Counted from the stretch's first letter, positions 24,956-35,202 are shown. The stretch is DNA of 64,000 nucleotides from Bacteroidia bacterium (GCA_016787705.1 JAEUTP010000008.1:248001-312000), one strand, 5' to 3'. Translations and numbers: made by a program. The notes: generated by a model not told the origin, from the letters alone.

Positions 24956-26779
24956 TTAGTGACTATCTCCATCCTGTTCTCCTTCTTCAAGAGGAACTGT
25001 TTGAAGTACGAAATCTTTTTCTTTACCAGGTTTAGAATAATCATAAGCCCAACGATGAACTACAGGTAATTTACCAGGCCAGTTACCGTGAATATTAGCC
25101 ATTGGAGTTGTCCACTCTAAGGTATTTGAATTCCAAGGGTTTTGCGGAGCTCTTTCACCACGGAAAATACTGTAAAAGAAGTTGAATAAGAATATACCCT
25201 GACCTAACGCACCAATAATAGCGCAAATTGTAACAATCTCGTTAATATCAACCAAATTGTCAAACATCGGGAAGTTACTGTTAGTATAATAACGACGAGG
25301 TACACCAGCTAATCCTAAAAAGTGCATTGGAAAAAACACGCCGTATGCTGCAATTAAAGTTATCCAAAAGTGCGCATAACCTAATTTTTTGTTCATCATA
25401 CGTAAGAACATTTTTGGGAACCAGTGGTAAACACCTGCGAACATACCAAAGATGGCACTTAAACCCATTACAATGTGGAAGTGGGCAACCACAAAGTAAG
25501 TATCGTGTACGTTAATATCTAAAGTAGAATCGGCAAGGATAATACCGGTTACACCTCCGGTAATAAATGAAGAAACCAAGCCTACAGAGAACAACATAGC
25601 AGGCGTAAATTGCAAATTACCTTTCCACATTGTGGTAATGTAGTTAAATGCTTTTACCGCAGATGGAATTGCAATTAATAAAGTAGTGAAAACGAATACA
25701 GATCCTAAAAATGGATTCATTCCTGTCATAAACATATGGTGTCCCCATACGATGAATGATAAGAAGCCAATCGCTAACATTGAACCGATCATAGCACGGT
25801 AACCGAAAATTGGTTTACGTGAATTTGTGGAGATAACTTCTGAAGTAATACCTAAAGCCGGTAATAATACGATGTATACCTCAGGGTGACCTAAGAACCA
25901 GAATAAGTGTTCGAATAATACAGGGCTACCACCAACGTTATCTAAAGGACGGCCACCAATGTAGATATCCGATAAGTAGAATGAAGTACCTAAGCTTCTA
26001 TCGCAAAGTAATAATACAACGCAAGAAACAAGAACAGGGAAAGATAATACACCTAAAATAGCAGTGATCAAAAAGGCCCAAACAGTAAGCGGCATTCTTG
26101 TCATTTTCATTCCTTTGGTACGCAAGTTAATTACAGTTACAACGTAATTTATACCTCCTAACAATGATGAAACAACAAATAAGGTCATTGACATTAACCA
26201 TAAAGTCATACCTAATTTAGAACCTGGGATAGCTTCAGGTAATGCAGAAAGCGGTGGATAAATTGTCCAACCGGCAGAAGCAGGACCGTCATCAATAAAT
26301 AATGAAGCAGTCATAATAACGCTTGATAAAAAGAAGAACCAGTATGAAAGCATATTTAAAAAGCCTGAAGCCATATCACGCGCACCAACCTGGTAAGGAA
26401 TTAAAAGGTTAGCAAATGTACCACTTAAACCGCCTGTTAATACGAAGAATACCATGATAGTGCCATGGATAGTAACAAGAGCCAGATACATATTAGGATC
26501 AAGAATACCGTCTTTACCCCATTTGTCGCCTAACATTGCATTAATGAATCCAAATTTTTCGCCCGGCCATGCTAATTGCATACGGAAGATAACCGACATT
26601 GTCATTGCAATTACTGCCATTACAATAGCTGTAATTAAAAACTGACGAGAGATCATTTTGTGATCCATACTGAAGACATATTTCGAAACGAAACTTTCTT
26701 CATGATCATCGTGATCATGCACATGGTCGTGATGAGCCAAATGTTCTTTTTCTAATTCTGAATTTTTTACGGTAGCCAT
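24956..26779 (-). CDS. ctaD: Cytochrome c oxidase subunit I
   Basis: This 607-residue heme-copper oxidase catalytic subunit has about 12 membrane helices. Visible ligands are the low-spin heme His in TIHGTIMVFF (H105), the CuB His in FWFLGHPEVYIVLLP with the cross-linked Tyr, the His pair in WGHHMFMTGM, and the heme a/a3 His residues in HDTYFVVAHFHIVMG. The HPEVY motif marks A-family oxidases. It reduces oxygen to water and pumps protons at the inner membrane. The cytoplasmic N-terminus is unusually His-rich (seven His in residues 13-26). It is the last gene of the act-cox operon, followed by a strong terminator. Confidence 0.96.
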   Translation of the reverse strand: MATVKNSELEKEHLAHHDHVHDHDDHEESFVSKYVFSMDHKMISRQFLITAIVMAVIAMTMSVIFRMQLAWPGEKFGFINAMLGDKWGKDGILDPNMYLALVTIHGTIMVFFVLTGGLSGTFANLLIPYQVGARDMASGFLNMLSYWFFFLSSVIMTASLFIDDGPASAGWTIYPPLSALPEAIPGSKLGMTLWLMSMTLFVVSSLLGGINYVVTVINLRTKGMKMTRMPLTVWAFLITAILGVLSFPVLVSCVVLLLCDRSLGTSFYLSDIYIGGRPLDNVGGSPVLFEHLFWFLGHPEVYIVLLPALGITSEVISTNSRKPIFGYRAMIGSMLAIGFLSFIVWGHHMFMTGMNPFLGSVFVFTTLLIAIPSAVKAFNYITTMWKGNLQFTPAMLFSVGLVSSFITGGVTGIILADSTLDINVHDTYFVVAHFHIVMGLSAIFGMFAGVYHWFPKMFLRMMNKKLGYAHFWITLIAAYGVFFPMHFLGLAGVPRRYYTNSNFPMFDNLVDINEIVTICAIIGALGQGIFLFNFFYSIFRGERAPQNPWNSNTLEWTTPMANIHGNWPGKLPVVHRWAYDYSKPGKEKDFVLQTVPLEEGEQDGDSH

Positions 26780-26809
26780 CTTTATTTTATTTAGAATATT
26801 TTTTAATTA

Positions 26810-27844
26810 TTATTTTGTAGCAACTGCTGTTTTAAATGTTTTTTGTTTTGCGATCCACGCATTGTAATCTGCCTCAGTATCAACAATAACATTCATTTGC
26901 ATATTGTAGTGCGATGCTCCACAAATTTTATTGCATAATAAAAGGTAATCAAACTCCACAGGCTCTTTGCCAAATTTAGCGCGTTGAGCGTTAATGCCTG
27001 CCATCATTTTTACAACGTACGGATCTTTTTTCATTTGAGCAGTTGTTTTTGTCGGAGTAAATTTAAATGTGGTGATCATGCCCGGTACACAGTTCATTTG
27101 TGCGCGGAAGTGCGGTAAGTAAGCTGAGTGAATTACATCACGGCTGCGCATATTTAATTCAATCTCTCTACCAACAGGAATGTGAAATTCGTTCTTCACT
27201 AAAATATCATCATTACCCATAACGTCTAAAGTATCCATACCTACAGCGTTTCCTCCATCAATCTGGCGATAATCTGTTTCGCCCAATTTACCATCTTTAC
27301 CGGCGTAACGAGCTGTCCAGTCAAACTGTTTAGCGTATAACTCCACTATCACACGATCAGGTTTGTTAGCGTCTTCCATGATCTCATTCCAATACTTTAA
27401 ACCAAAAATAATAATGAAAGCTAAGGCTACGGCAGGAATAATGGTCCACGCCATCTCTAATTTATTATTATGTGTAATATAAGAAGCTTTTGTTTTAGAT
27501 GTTCCACGGTATTTGTAGGCAAACCAGAATAAGAAAAAATTTGTTACAAGGAATACAAATGTAATAAGGTATATGTTCGCGTCCCACAGGGTATCGATCT
27601 TAGCACCATGAACTGAGGCGGCTGGAGGTAAAGAGCGATCCATCCAGCGGTTTACCTGCCAAAAAAAGAAAATAAAAAAGAAGGCCATGAAAGCCAGCAG
27701 GGCTTTACCCATCATATTATTGTCGGTTTCGGTTATTTGCCATTCTTTTGTCTTTTTTAAGCCGCGGCTTAACTCAATGACTCTTAATAATTGGTGTCCC
27801 GCAATTACTAATAAAACGATGGCTAACAGTACTAAAAAATTCAT
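26810..27844 (-). CDS. ctaC: Cytochrome c oxidase subunit II
   Basis: This 344-residue protein has an N-terminal membrane segment, then the two COX2 helices (about 45-65, 90-110) and a periplasmic cupredoxin domain. The CuA site is at the C-terminus: CNKICGASHYNMQM gives the Cys-Cys-His-Met set. An upstream His ligand is in DVIHSAYLPHFRAQMNCVPG. The Glu normally found between the cysteines (CxExCG) is Lys here. It receives electrons from cytochrome c or directly from the ACIII monoheme subunit. It lies between actF and ctaD with spacings of 58 nt and 30 nt. Confidence 0.95.
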   Translation of the reverse strand: MNFLVLLAIVLLVIAGHQLLRVIELSRGLKKTKEWQITETDNNMMGKALLAFMAFFFIFFFWQVNRWMDRSLPPAASVHGAKIDTLWDANIYLITFVFLVTNFFLFWFAYKYRGTSKTKASYITHNNKLEMAWTIIPAVALAFIIIFGLKYWNEIMEDANKPDRVIVELYAKQFDWTARYAGKDGKLGETDYRQIDGGNAVGMDTLDVMGNDDILVKNEFHIPVGREIELNMRSRDVIHSAYLPHFRAQMNCVPGMITTFKFTPTKTTAQMKKDPYVVKMMAGINAQRAKFGKEPVEFDYLLLCNKICGASHYNMQMNVIVDTEADYNAWIAKQKTFKTAVATK

Positions 27845-27902
27845 TTTATTTAATTTTTATATTTTTAATTCTATTTTCTTTATTTAAAAATGCAATTTGT
27901 AA

Positions 27903-29144
27903 CTAGGTTGAATGGTGTAAGCTTTCGTTTAAGAAAGGGTGATTTTTAACCATTAACGGTGCTTTTGCAAGTGCATTTAAAACAACATAAATAAACAAAC
28001 CTAAGAAGAAAAAGAAATTACCAAATTCCATCCAGCTTAAACCTTGCCAGTGGTGGCCAACGGTTCCCGGCATTACGATCATAATAACATCCATATAGTG
28101 ACCAATAAAGATCAATGTACCAACAAACATTAAGAAGAAGAAGTTACGTTTGCTGTCGCGGCTCATTAACATTACCATTGGGAATGCAAAGTTCACAAAG
28201 AAAACAGTCCACATTAAGCCTTTAAAGTTTTCCCAACGTGTTTGGAAATAAATTACCTCTTCAGGAATATCTGCATACCAGATCAACATAAATTGAGAGA
28301 AGTATAGGTATGTCCATAAAAAAGAGATGGCGAACATCCATTTACCTAGATCGTGAATGGTACTTTCCGTTACAAATTCTAAATAACCTAATTTTTTTAG
28401 CCAGATAACTAAAACTGTAATAGCCACTAATGCGCTGATCCACATACCTGAAAAGATATACCATCCAAATAATGTAGAGAACCAGTGTGTATCAATACTC
28501 ATTAACCAATCCCATGATGAAGTAGAAGAGGTAACAGCAAATAACACCATAAACCATGCGCCTAATTTGATGTTCTTCCAGTGGAAAGAGTTATTAATAT
28601 CTACATCTAATTTGTCTGCTGCTAAAGAGTTAGCACGTAATTTAAAGGTGAAATACATCCAACCAATCATGTATAAGATCGTTCTTAACCACCAGAACCA
28701 GCCAAAGTAACCGATCTTACCTGCAATAACCTCATCATAATTAGCACTAGTTGGGTCTGCAATGCCATCAGCCATCCAATGATAGATATGATGAAAATGG
28801 AATTGACCAAGAATGAAAAGTAACATCATAAAGCTTAATCCATAAGGCAAGTACATAGTTACAGCCTCAATAACACGTTTAACGGTAGTTGACCAACCTG
28901 CTTCTGCAGCGTATTGCAATCCTAAAAAGAAAGCAGCGGCCAAAGATAAAGCCATGAAAAAGAACGAGCCGGCAAATACATTGCTCCATGCACGAGTACC
29001 TGCATGATAATGTTCGGCTTCGTCTCCTTTATCAAAAACGAACATCAATATTATTGATAATAATCCTACTGCCATTAAAACAAATGAGAACATCTTTGCT
29101 TTAGACGGTACTGTAAAATTTAATTTTTCGGTATTAGTATTCAT
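27903..29144 (-). CDS. actF: Alternative complex III subunit ActF
   Basis: This 413-residue protein has about ten membrane helices and a long hydrophobic C-terminal half. It matches the quinol:cytochrome c oxidoreductase membrane subunit of the ActF family in composition and position, with landmarks YHAGTRAWSNVFAGSFFF near the N-terminus, GKIGYFGWFWWLRTILYMIGW, and QGLSWMEFGNFFFFLGLFIYV. ActF and ActC are NrfD-like membrane subunits thought to bind quinol and conduct protons. Assignment rests on gene order (between actE and coxB) and family resemblance. Confidence 0.92.
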   Translation of the reverse strand: MNTNTEKLNFTVPSKAKMFSFVLMAVGLLSIILMFVFDKGDEAEHYHAGTRAWSNVFAGSFFFMALSLAAAFFLGLQYAAEAGWSTTVKRVIEAVTMYLPYGLSFMMLLFILGQFHFHHIYHWMADGIADPTSANYDEVIAGKIGYFGWFWWLRTILYMIGWMYFTFKLRANSLAADKLDVDINNSFHWKNIKLGAWFMVLFAVTSSTSSWDWLMSIDTHWFSTLFGWYIFSGMWISALVAITVLVIWLKKLGYLEFVTESTIHDLGKWMFAISFLWTYLYFSQFMLIWYADIPEEVIYFQTRWENFKGLMWTVFFVNFAFPMVMLMSRDSKRNFFFLMFVGTLIFIGHYMDVIMIVMPGTVGHHWQGLSWMEFGNFFFFLGLFIYVVLNALAKAPLMVKNHPFLNESLHHST

Positions 29145-29169
29145 AGTCTCTCTTAAATCTTAATTAATA

Positions 29170-29817
29170 TTAGTGGTGTGCAGGTGCTGTTGTAGCTGTT
29201 ACAGCGGCAACTGTTTTAGTACTGTCGCTTGCAACTTCTTTAGGACCTTGTAATTTTTGTACATAAACAACCAATTTCCAGCGCTCTAATTGAGTTAACT
29301 GACCAGCATGAGAACCCATAGAGCCTTTACCATAAGTAATGGTATGGAAAATTTTTCCTTCCGGTAAATTTTTCAAAGTACCGTTATATGCAGGAGGCGG
29401 ACCAGGTAATTTACCACCAACTTTTCCGTCGCCGGCACCTGTAGCACCATGACAGTGTACACAGAATTTTCCGTATAACACTTCCCCTTCTTTTTCAAAC
29501 TCTTCGCGTTGGCTGGCATATGGGTTGTGTAAATTTAAACCTGCAGCATCATATCCTTCTGTAGTATTCGGATAAGCATATGGTAAATATCCACGTGCAA
29601 CTGTACCTGCTACAGGCAGCATAGCGTTGTCAACAGTATCACCATCAACAGTGTGGGTTTGGTAATATTCTAACGAAGGAGAGCGATACATATCCGGCAT
29701 AAATTCAATACCAGGGCTGTTTGCATCCTTTTTACCACAAGATGTAAAACCCATCATTACCAAACCTGTAAGGGCTGAGGCAACAACAAATTTTATGGTT
29801 GTATAATGTTTTTTCAT
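29170..29817 (-). CDS. actE: Alternative complex III monoheme cytochrome c lipoprotein ActE
   Basis: This 215-residue lipoprotein has a signal sequence with lipobox (MMGFTSCG, Cys27), so it is tethered to the periplasmic face of the membrane. The single c-heme site is CVHCH (residues 119-123), followed by GATGAGDGKVGGKLPGPPPAY. The axial Met is probably in GKGSMGSHAGQL. It accepts electrons from the ActA hemes and passes them to the oxidase CuA. Its C-terminal Ala/Thr/His-rich tail is likely unstructured. It is 4 nt downstream of actD. Confidence 0.94.
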   Translation of the reverse strand: MKKHYTTIKFVVASALTGLVMMGFTSCGKKDANSPGIEFMPDMYRSPSLEYYQTHTVDGDTVDNAMLPVAGTVARGYLPYAYPNTTEGYDAAGLNLHNPYASQREEFEKEGEVLYGKFCVHCHGATGAGDGKVGGKLPGPPPAYNGTLKNLPEGKIFHTITYGKGSMGSHAGQLTQLERWKLVVYVQKLQGPKEVASDSTKTVAAVTATTAPAHH

Positions 29818-29821
29818 ACTA

Positions 29822-30388
29822 TTAATGTGTTTCTTCTAATACATATTTTGGTTCAACAACAAAAGAGCCTTTGTGATTCACTTCCTCAGCACCATTTGCT
29901 TTCATGATCTCTTCAGCTTTTTTAGTCTGCTCATCATTTAACTCTAAATAAATTAAGAATTTATCGTCTGTTGTTCTTGGATCAGGATTTTTTGCCTTAG
30001 CACCAGGAATTAACCAGCAACGTAAAAAATACGTTAATGCCATACCGTGAGCTGCACAAAACACTGTACTTTCAAAAGTAATAGGAATGAAAGCAGGAAT
30101 GTTCATGTAATAAGCGAAACTTGGTTTCCCACCAATATCCTGAGGCCAATCAGAAACCATCATGTACCACATCATTAATGTAGCTAAAGATGTTCCTGTT
30201 ATACCATAAATAAAAGCGCAAATAGCGATGCGTGTTCTTGGAACACCAATTACACCATCAATACCATGGATAGGCATTGGAGAGAATACTTCTTTAATAC
30301 GGATACCTGCTGATCTTAGCTTTGCACAAGCTTCCAGTAGTGGCACTTCATCGCCAAATACACCGTGGATTATATGTTTATTTGCCAT
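29822..30388 (-). CDS. actD: Alternative complex III subunit ActD (DUF3341)
   Basis: This 188-residue protein has an N-terminal DUF3341 cytoplasmic domain (IIHGVFGDEVPLLEACAKLRSAGIRIKEVFSPMPIHGID) followed by two membrane helices (about 50-72 and 92-118) and a short C-terminal soluble part. DUF3341 is the diagnostic domain of ActD. It has no cofactor and is thought to bridge ActC and ActF on the cytoplasmic side. It lies between actC and actE. Confidence 0.94.
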   Translation of the reverse strand: MANKHIIHGVFGDEVPLLEACAKLRSAGIRIKEVFSPMPIHGIDGVIGVPRTRIAICAFIYGITGTSLATLMMWYMMVSDWPQDIGGKPSFAYYMNIPAFIPITFESTVFCAAHGMALTYFLRCWLIPGAKAKNPDPRTTDDKFLIYLELNDEQTKKAEEIMKANGAEEVNHKGSFVVEPKYVLEETH

Positions 30389-30409
30389 ATTGTTTAGTTC
30401 AGTTTTTTA

Positions 30410-31798
30410 TTAATGATGAGTATTATGTTTAGCCGCTTCTTTTTGAGATTGGCCTGATGATTTTAAAATTGTTTTTAACTCAGCCTGCGCAATAACAGGG
30501 AAGTAACGCGAAAACAATAAGAAGAAGGTGCCAAACATACCAATTGTTCCAACAAAGATTCCAATATCAATAAATGAAGGTGTGTAAGTATTCCATGTAG
30601 ATGGCAAATACGTACGGCATAATGTTGGAACGATAATTACAAAACGCTCAAACCACATACCAATATTAATTACGATAGAGATGATGAAAGTAAACCAAAT
30701 ACTTGTTCTCCATTTTTTAACCCAGAACAATTGTGGTGAGAATACGTTACAAGTCATCATACACCAATAGCTCCAAGCCATTGGACCCGTTGCGCGATTT
30801 AAGAACGCATATTGTTCCCACTCTACTCCGGAGTACCATGCTACGAATAACTCAGTTAAATAAGCCACACCTACAATTGAACCAGTAACGATGATTACAA
30901 TGTTCATGTACTCAATGTGTTTAATGGTAACATAAGCTTCTAATTTGTAAATTTTACGAACTACTAACATTAACGTTAATACCATCGCAAAACCCGAAAA
31001 AACCGCACCCGATACGAAGTATGGAGGGAAGATGGTCGTGTGCCATCCCGGAACTACCGAAGTAGCAAAGTCAAAAGATACAATTGAGTGTACCGAGAAT
31101 ACTAATGGTGTAGATAAGCCTGCAAGTACTAAAGATACTTCTTCAAAACGGCTCCAGTGACGGGCACTTCCACCCCAGCCAAATGATAAGATACCGTAAA
31201 ATTTCTTTTGCCAAGGTTTGATAACACGGTCGCGGATCATACCAAAATCAGGAATTAAACCAATGTACCAGAAAACAATTGATACAGTTGCGTAAGTTGA
31301 TACTGCAAACACGTCCCACAATAAAGGCGAGTTAAAGTTAGGCCACAAACTACCGAATTGATTTGGTAAAGGGAATAACATATAATCTAACCAAGGGCGG
31401 CCAGTGTGTAACAATACAAATATAGCCGCGCAAAGTACAGCGAAGATCGTCATCGCTTCTGCAGAACGGTTAATTGCCATACGCCATTTTTGACGAAACA
31501 ATAATAACACTGCCGAGATCAAAGTACCGGCATGACCAATACCGATCCACCATACGAAGTTGGTGATATCCCAAGCCCAATCTACCCCATTGTTAGATCC
31601 CCAGGCACCAATACCTACACCAATGGTATAAGCCAAACATCCTATTCCCCAAAGGAAAGATAAGGCGCAAAGAGTGATAAGCAAGTACCAACCTCTTGCG
31701 GCTTTCCCTTCTATAGGCGCAATAATATCATCAGTAATCTGGCGGTAACTTTTATCGCCAAGTATTAACGGTATCCTAATTTCTGATTCTGCGTGCAT
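30410..31798 (-). CDS. actC: Alternative complex III NrfD-like membrane subunit ActC
   Basis: About 462 residues with roughly ten membrane helices of the NrfD/PsrC family, the largest membrane subunit of ACIII. Landmarks are the FVWWIGIGHAGTLISAVLLL segment with the characteristic GHAGT, then FSVHSIVSFDFATSVVPGWH and PPYFVSGAVFSG, and YWCMMTCNVFSPQ. It forms half of the quinol-binding and putative proton-conducting core with ActF. I chose the ATG at 31798; an in-frame TTG six bases upstream (31804) is an alternative. Confidence 0.94.
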   Translation of the reverse strand: MHAESEIRIPLILGDKSYRQITDDIIAPIEGKAARGWYLLITLCALSFLWGIGCLAYTIGVGIGAWGSNNGVDWAWDITNFVWWIGIGHAGTLISAVLLLFRQKWRMAINRSAEAMTIFAVLCAAIFVLLHTGRPWLDYMLFPLPNQFGSLWPNFNSPLLWDVFAVSTYATVSIVFWYIGLIPDFGMIRDRVIKPWQKKFYGILSFGWGGSARHWSRFEEVSLVLAGLSTPLVFSVHSIVSFDFATSVVPGWHTTIFPPYFVSGAVFSGFAMVLTLMLVVRKIYKLEAYVTIKHIEYMNIVIIVTGSIVGVAYLTELFVAWYSGVEWEQYAFLNRATGPMAWSYWCMMTCNVFSPQLFWVKKWRTSIWFTFIISIVINIGMWFERFVIIVPTLCRTYLPSTWNTYTPSFIDIGIFVGTIGMFGTFFLLFSRYFPVIAQAELKTILKSSGQSQKEAAKHNTHH

Positions 31799-31829
31799 AC
31801 TCAATTTTTAATTTTTTTTATACTAACTA

Positions 31830-34800
31830 TTATGAATGTTTTTCTTCGTTGTGAGTACCTTCATGTTTCTCATCATGCTTTACAGCGGCATGTTTTACTT
31901 CACGAATGATCTTCTCATCCTGGTTTCTTACTTTTACTTTGTAAGAAGTTGTTGGTTTAACACCTACATCTTCTAATAAGAAATAAGTTCTTTCATCTGC
32001 TCTTTCTTTAGATACCCAAGATTCGGAATCGTTAAGGTCGCCAAAAATAATTGCATCAGTTGAACAAGCAGATTGACAAGCAGTTTTAACAGCACCATCT
32101 TTTAATGGTTGACCTAATTTTTTTGCTTCTAATTTACCAGCTTGTAATTTTTGCTGACACATTGAACATTTTTCCATTACACCACGGCTACGAACAACCA
32201 CATCTGGATTTAAAACCATACGGCCTAATTCCATTTGAGCAGGGTTAACATCTGCAAACCATTCGTTAGTGTTATAATTAAACCAGTTAAAACGACGAAC
32301 TTTGAAAGGACAGTTGTTAGCACAGTAACGGGTACCAATACAACGGTTGTAAGTCATCATGTTCAATCCTTCTGTACTGTGGCTGGTAGCTAATACCGGA
32401 CAAACAGTTTCACAAGGTGCGTGGTTACAGTGTTGGCACATCATAGGCTGGAAAGTTACCTGCGGATTAGCAGAAGGATTTTCCATCTGGATGTAAGTTT
32501 CTTTAGAACCTAAATGCTCTTCTTTTCCTTTTTCAAGGTTCATATCAGAGCTGTAGTAGCGGTCAATACGCAACCAATGCATATCGCGTGTTTTTGTAAC
32601 CTCTGTTTTACCAACAACTGCAACGTTGTTTTCAGAAGTACAAGCTACAACGCAAGCGCCGCAGCCAAAACATAAGTTCATATCAATGCTCATTCCCCAT
32701 TTGTGACCAGGACGTGGGAAAGCATTCCAAAGATCGATATCGTTAACATGTTTTTTACCGCCACCATGAACAGGAAGTTCCGTTGCAGGATTCCAATATT
32801 CTTTATCGTTCTCTTTAAATTCTTTTAATGATACCTCACGCAATAAAAATTCTTCACGACCCATAATAGTGTGTTGAATTTGTGTTGCAGCAAAGCGGTG
32901 AGTTTCTGTAGTTGGTTTAATAGATACGTTTGCAACCATAGGTTGAATTGTATCGTTTATCATTGTTAAGAATTGGAAAGCGTTAACACCAACACCATTC
33001 GCAACTTTTAAAGTTTCTGCAGTGCGGCCATAACCAACTGCTAAGCCAATTGTACCTTTTGCCTGACCAGGTTGAGGATAAACAGGAACTTTTACAGTGA
33101 TACCGTTTACAGTTAATTCAACAATAGATCCATCAATATCCTGACGTAACATTTCATTCAACTTCATCTCTTTTACATCAAGAGGGCTCATTGTAATGTA
33201 ATTATCCCAGGTAACTTTAGAGATAGGATCTGGCAACTCCATTAACCAAGGGTTATTGGTGTAGTTACCATTACCAATTCCAATTTTTTCGTAAACAAAT
33301 AATTCAATACCACCACCTTTAACTGAAGTTGCCATTGTAGCAGCTTTGTTATAATCAGGTGTAGGTAATGTTTCAGAAACAGGGCTTATAACAGCTTCTA
33401 CTTTTGGATTTGCATGTACTGCTGCTGTAGTATCTGTATTTTCAAGCGTTGCAACACCATTTAACGCGAAATTTCCTGTAGAATCCGCTTTAGGAAGAGG
33501 TGCAACAGTAACTTCATTTTTAACGTAAGTTTTTACAGCGCCATCATGTAATGCATGAGCCCAGAAAGTTGGAAAATCTGAATGCTTACCTTGATTAGGG
33601 AACACACGGTTATTCCAGAACCCTTGTAAATACGCTAAGTAATTTGACTTAATACCAGACCATTTTAATAATGTATCCTGAAACTGACGGGTACCTTCGT
33701 GACGAGGTGCTGCAAAAATAGGATTAATGGTTGGTTGTTGTAATGTAAACATGCCGCGTTTTGGATTAGCATCGCCCCAAGCTTCTAAATAGTGGTGATC
33801 AGGAACAACGATGTCAGCCATTTGAGCTGTTTCATCCAATACATTTGCAAAAGATATTTTTGTAGTAACCTTACCATACGCTGCTGCAAATTTTAAAGAT
33901 GCAGGCGCAGTATAAACCGGATTACAGTTATAAGTCATTAAAACATTTACTTTACCGTTAGCCATATCAGCTACCAATTCAGCAAATTCTTTATCATCAC
34001 TTTGTTTTAAATTTAAATAATTCTCAACGTCTACAGTTTTACCATAGTTGTCAAGCATTTTGTTGATACCGTTAACTAAAGTTTGAATACCTTCATCGTT
34101 AACACCCGATACAACTAATGATTTTCCTTTGTGTGCAATTAATTTATCAGCAACTTTTTTAATAGCAGCAGCTGCTTCAGGACTTGAGATCTTTTCATCA
34201 CCTAAAACTTTTGCATTTGAAGTTGCGTGAGCAATTTCATTAAATAAAGCAACAGTTACTTTTCCTAATTCGCTTGGCTTAACCATGTAACGGTAATCGG
34301 CATTAGCACCGGTTAACGACATGTTGCTTTCGAAATGGAAGTGTTGGCTCATCTCCGGATTTGCTTTAGAAACCTTACGGCCTTTAGCATATTGTTTCGA
34401 GAATTCTTCGCCAGAGATCCAGTTACCTAAAAAGTCGCAGGCAATACCCACAACAATTTTTGCATCACTAAAATCGTAAGAAGAAACTACAGATTTACCA
34501 AAAACATTTTTATTTGCTTTGGTTAACGCGTTATAAGAAATAGCATCGTAAGTAACGTGTTTTGTATTTGGATGCTTCTCCATAAACTCAGCAATAACTG
34601 CTTTTGTAGATGGACTGATAATGGTAGAAGTTAAGATGCGGATAGTTGCGCCGTTCATTGCAGCTGCAGCTGCATCATCAGCAACTTTCCAGCTTGCATC
34701 TTGTTTTTTAACGATTGGGCCACGTAAACGTGCGCCATCATAAATACCTAAAACCGATGCCTGAACACGTGCGTTTGTACCGCTGTGTGTGATACCACCA

Positions 34801-35171
34801 AGATCATTTCCTTCAATTTTGATAGGACGTCCTTCGCGCGTTTTTACAAGGATAGATGCATAATCATGCCCATCATAAAATGTAGTAGCATAAAAGTTAG
34901 CAACACCTGGTGTAACCTCTTCAGGTTTTACAACGTAAGGAATAGATTTCATAACCGGCGTTTCGCAAGCTGCTAAAGCAACTGCTGCCGTTGAAAATCC
35001 CATTACCTTTAAAAAATCACGGCGCGATGTGCCTTCTTGTTCGGCTTCATCACTACCCAAAAACTCATCCATAGGAAGAGGAGTAGCAAACTCATTTTTT
35101 TGTTGCTCTTGAAACTCCGGACTATTATGTAGTTCAGGTAGACCTTTCCAGTATTTTTTCGACATAGACAT
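31830..35171 (-). CDS. actB: Alternative complex III iron-sulfur subunit ActB
   Basis: This 1113-residue protein is a fused version of a molybdopterin-oxidoreductase-like half (about 1-720, without visible Mo-binding signatures) and a ferredoxin-like half. A twin-arginine signal (TSRRDFLKVMGF at about 48-60) is followed by a lipobox-like Cys (AALAACE). The C-terminal half holds four Cys clusters: CFGCGACVVAC, CQHCNHAPCETVCP, CIGTRYCANNCPF, and CSMCQQK with CQSACSTDA. They would ligate the [4Fe-4S]/[3Fe-4S] chain. ActB is exported through Tat to the periplasmic side and links quinol oxidation to the ActA hemes. The start overlaps no gene; actC follows after 32 nt. Confidence 0.95.
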   Translation of the reverse strand: MSMSKKYWKGLPELHNSPEFQEQQKNEFATPLPMDEFLGSDEAEQEGTSRRDFLKVMGFSTAAVALAACETPVMKSIPYVVKPEEVTPGVANFYATTFYDGHDYASILVKTREGRPIKIEGNDLGGITHSGTNARVQASVLGIYDGARLRGPIVKKQDASWKVADDAAAAAMNGATIRILTSTIISPSTKAVIAEFMEKHPNTKHVTYDAISYNALTKANKNVFGKSVVSSYDFSDAKIVVGIACDFLGNWISGEEFSKQYAKGRKVSKANPEMSQHFHFESNMSLTGANADYRYMVKPSELGKVTVALFNEIAHATSNAKVLGDEKISSPEAAAAIKKVADKLIAHKGKSLVVSGVNDEGIQTLVNGINKMLDNYGKTVDVENYLNLKQSDDKEFAELVADMANGKVNVLMTYNCNPVYTAPASLKFAAAYGKVTTKISFANVLDETAQMADIVVPDHHYLEAWGDANPKRGMFTLQQPTINPIFAAPRHEGTRQFQDTLLKWSGIKSNYLAYLQGFWNNRVFPNQGKHSDFPTFWAHALHDGAVKTYVKNEVTVAPLPKADSTGNFALNGVATLENTDTTAAVHANPKVEAVISPVSETLPTPDYNKAATMATSVKGGGIELFVYEKIGIGNGNYTNNPWLMELPDPISKVTWDNYITMSPLDVKEMKLNEMLRQDIDGSIVELTVNGITVKVPVYPQPGQAKGTIGLAVGYGRTAETLKVANGVGVNAFQFLTMINDTIQPMVANVSIKPTTETHRFAATQIQHTIMGREEFLLREVSLKEFKENDKEYWNPATELPVHGGGKKHVNDIDLWNAFPRPGHKWGMSIDMNLCFGCGACVVACTSENNVAVVGKTEVTKTRDMHWLRIDRYYSSDMNLEKGKEEHLGSKETYIQMENPSANPQVTFQPMMCQHCNHAPCETVCPVLATSHSTEGLNMMTYNRCIGTRYCANNCPFKVRRFNWFNYNTNEWFADVNPAQMELGRMVLNPDVVVRSRGVMEKCSMCQQKLQAGKLEAKKLGQPLKDGAVKTACQSACSTDAIIFGDLNDSESWVSKERADERTYFLLEDVGVKPTTSYKVKVRNQDEKIIREVKHAAVKHDEKHEGTHNEEKHS

Positions 35172-35202
35172 TAGTTATATAAATTCTTACTGTAACTTAT
35201 TA

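Noticed and set aside
31830-35171. Functional molybdenum enzyme for ActB
   Set aside because: The N-terminal half resembles molybdopterin oxidoreductases, but ActB proteins are known to lack the cofactor, and no Mo-ligand or N-terminal Fe-S signature is visible here.
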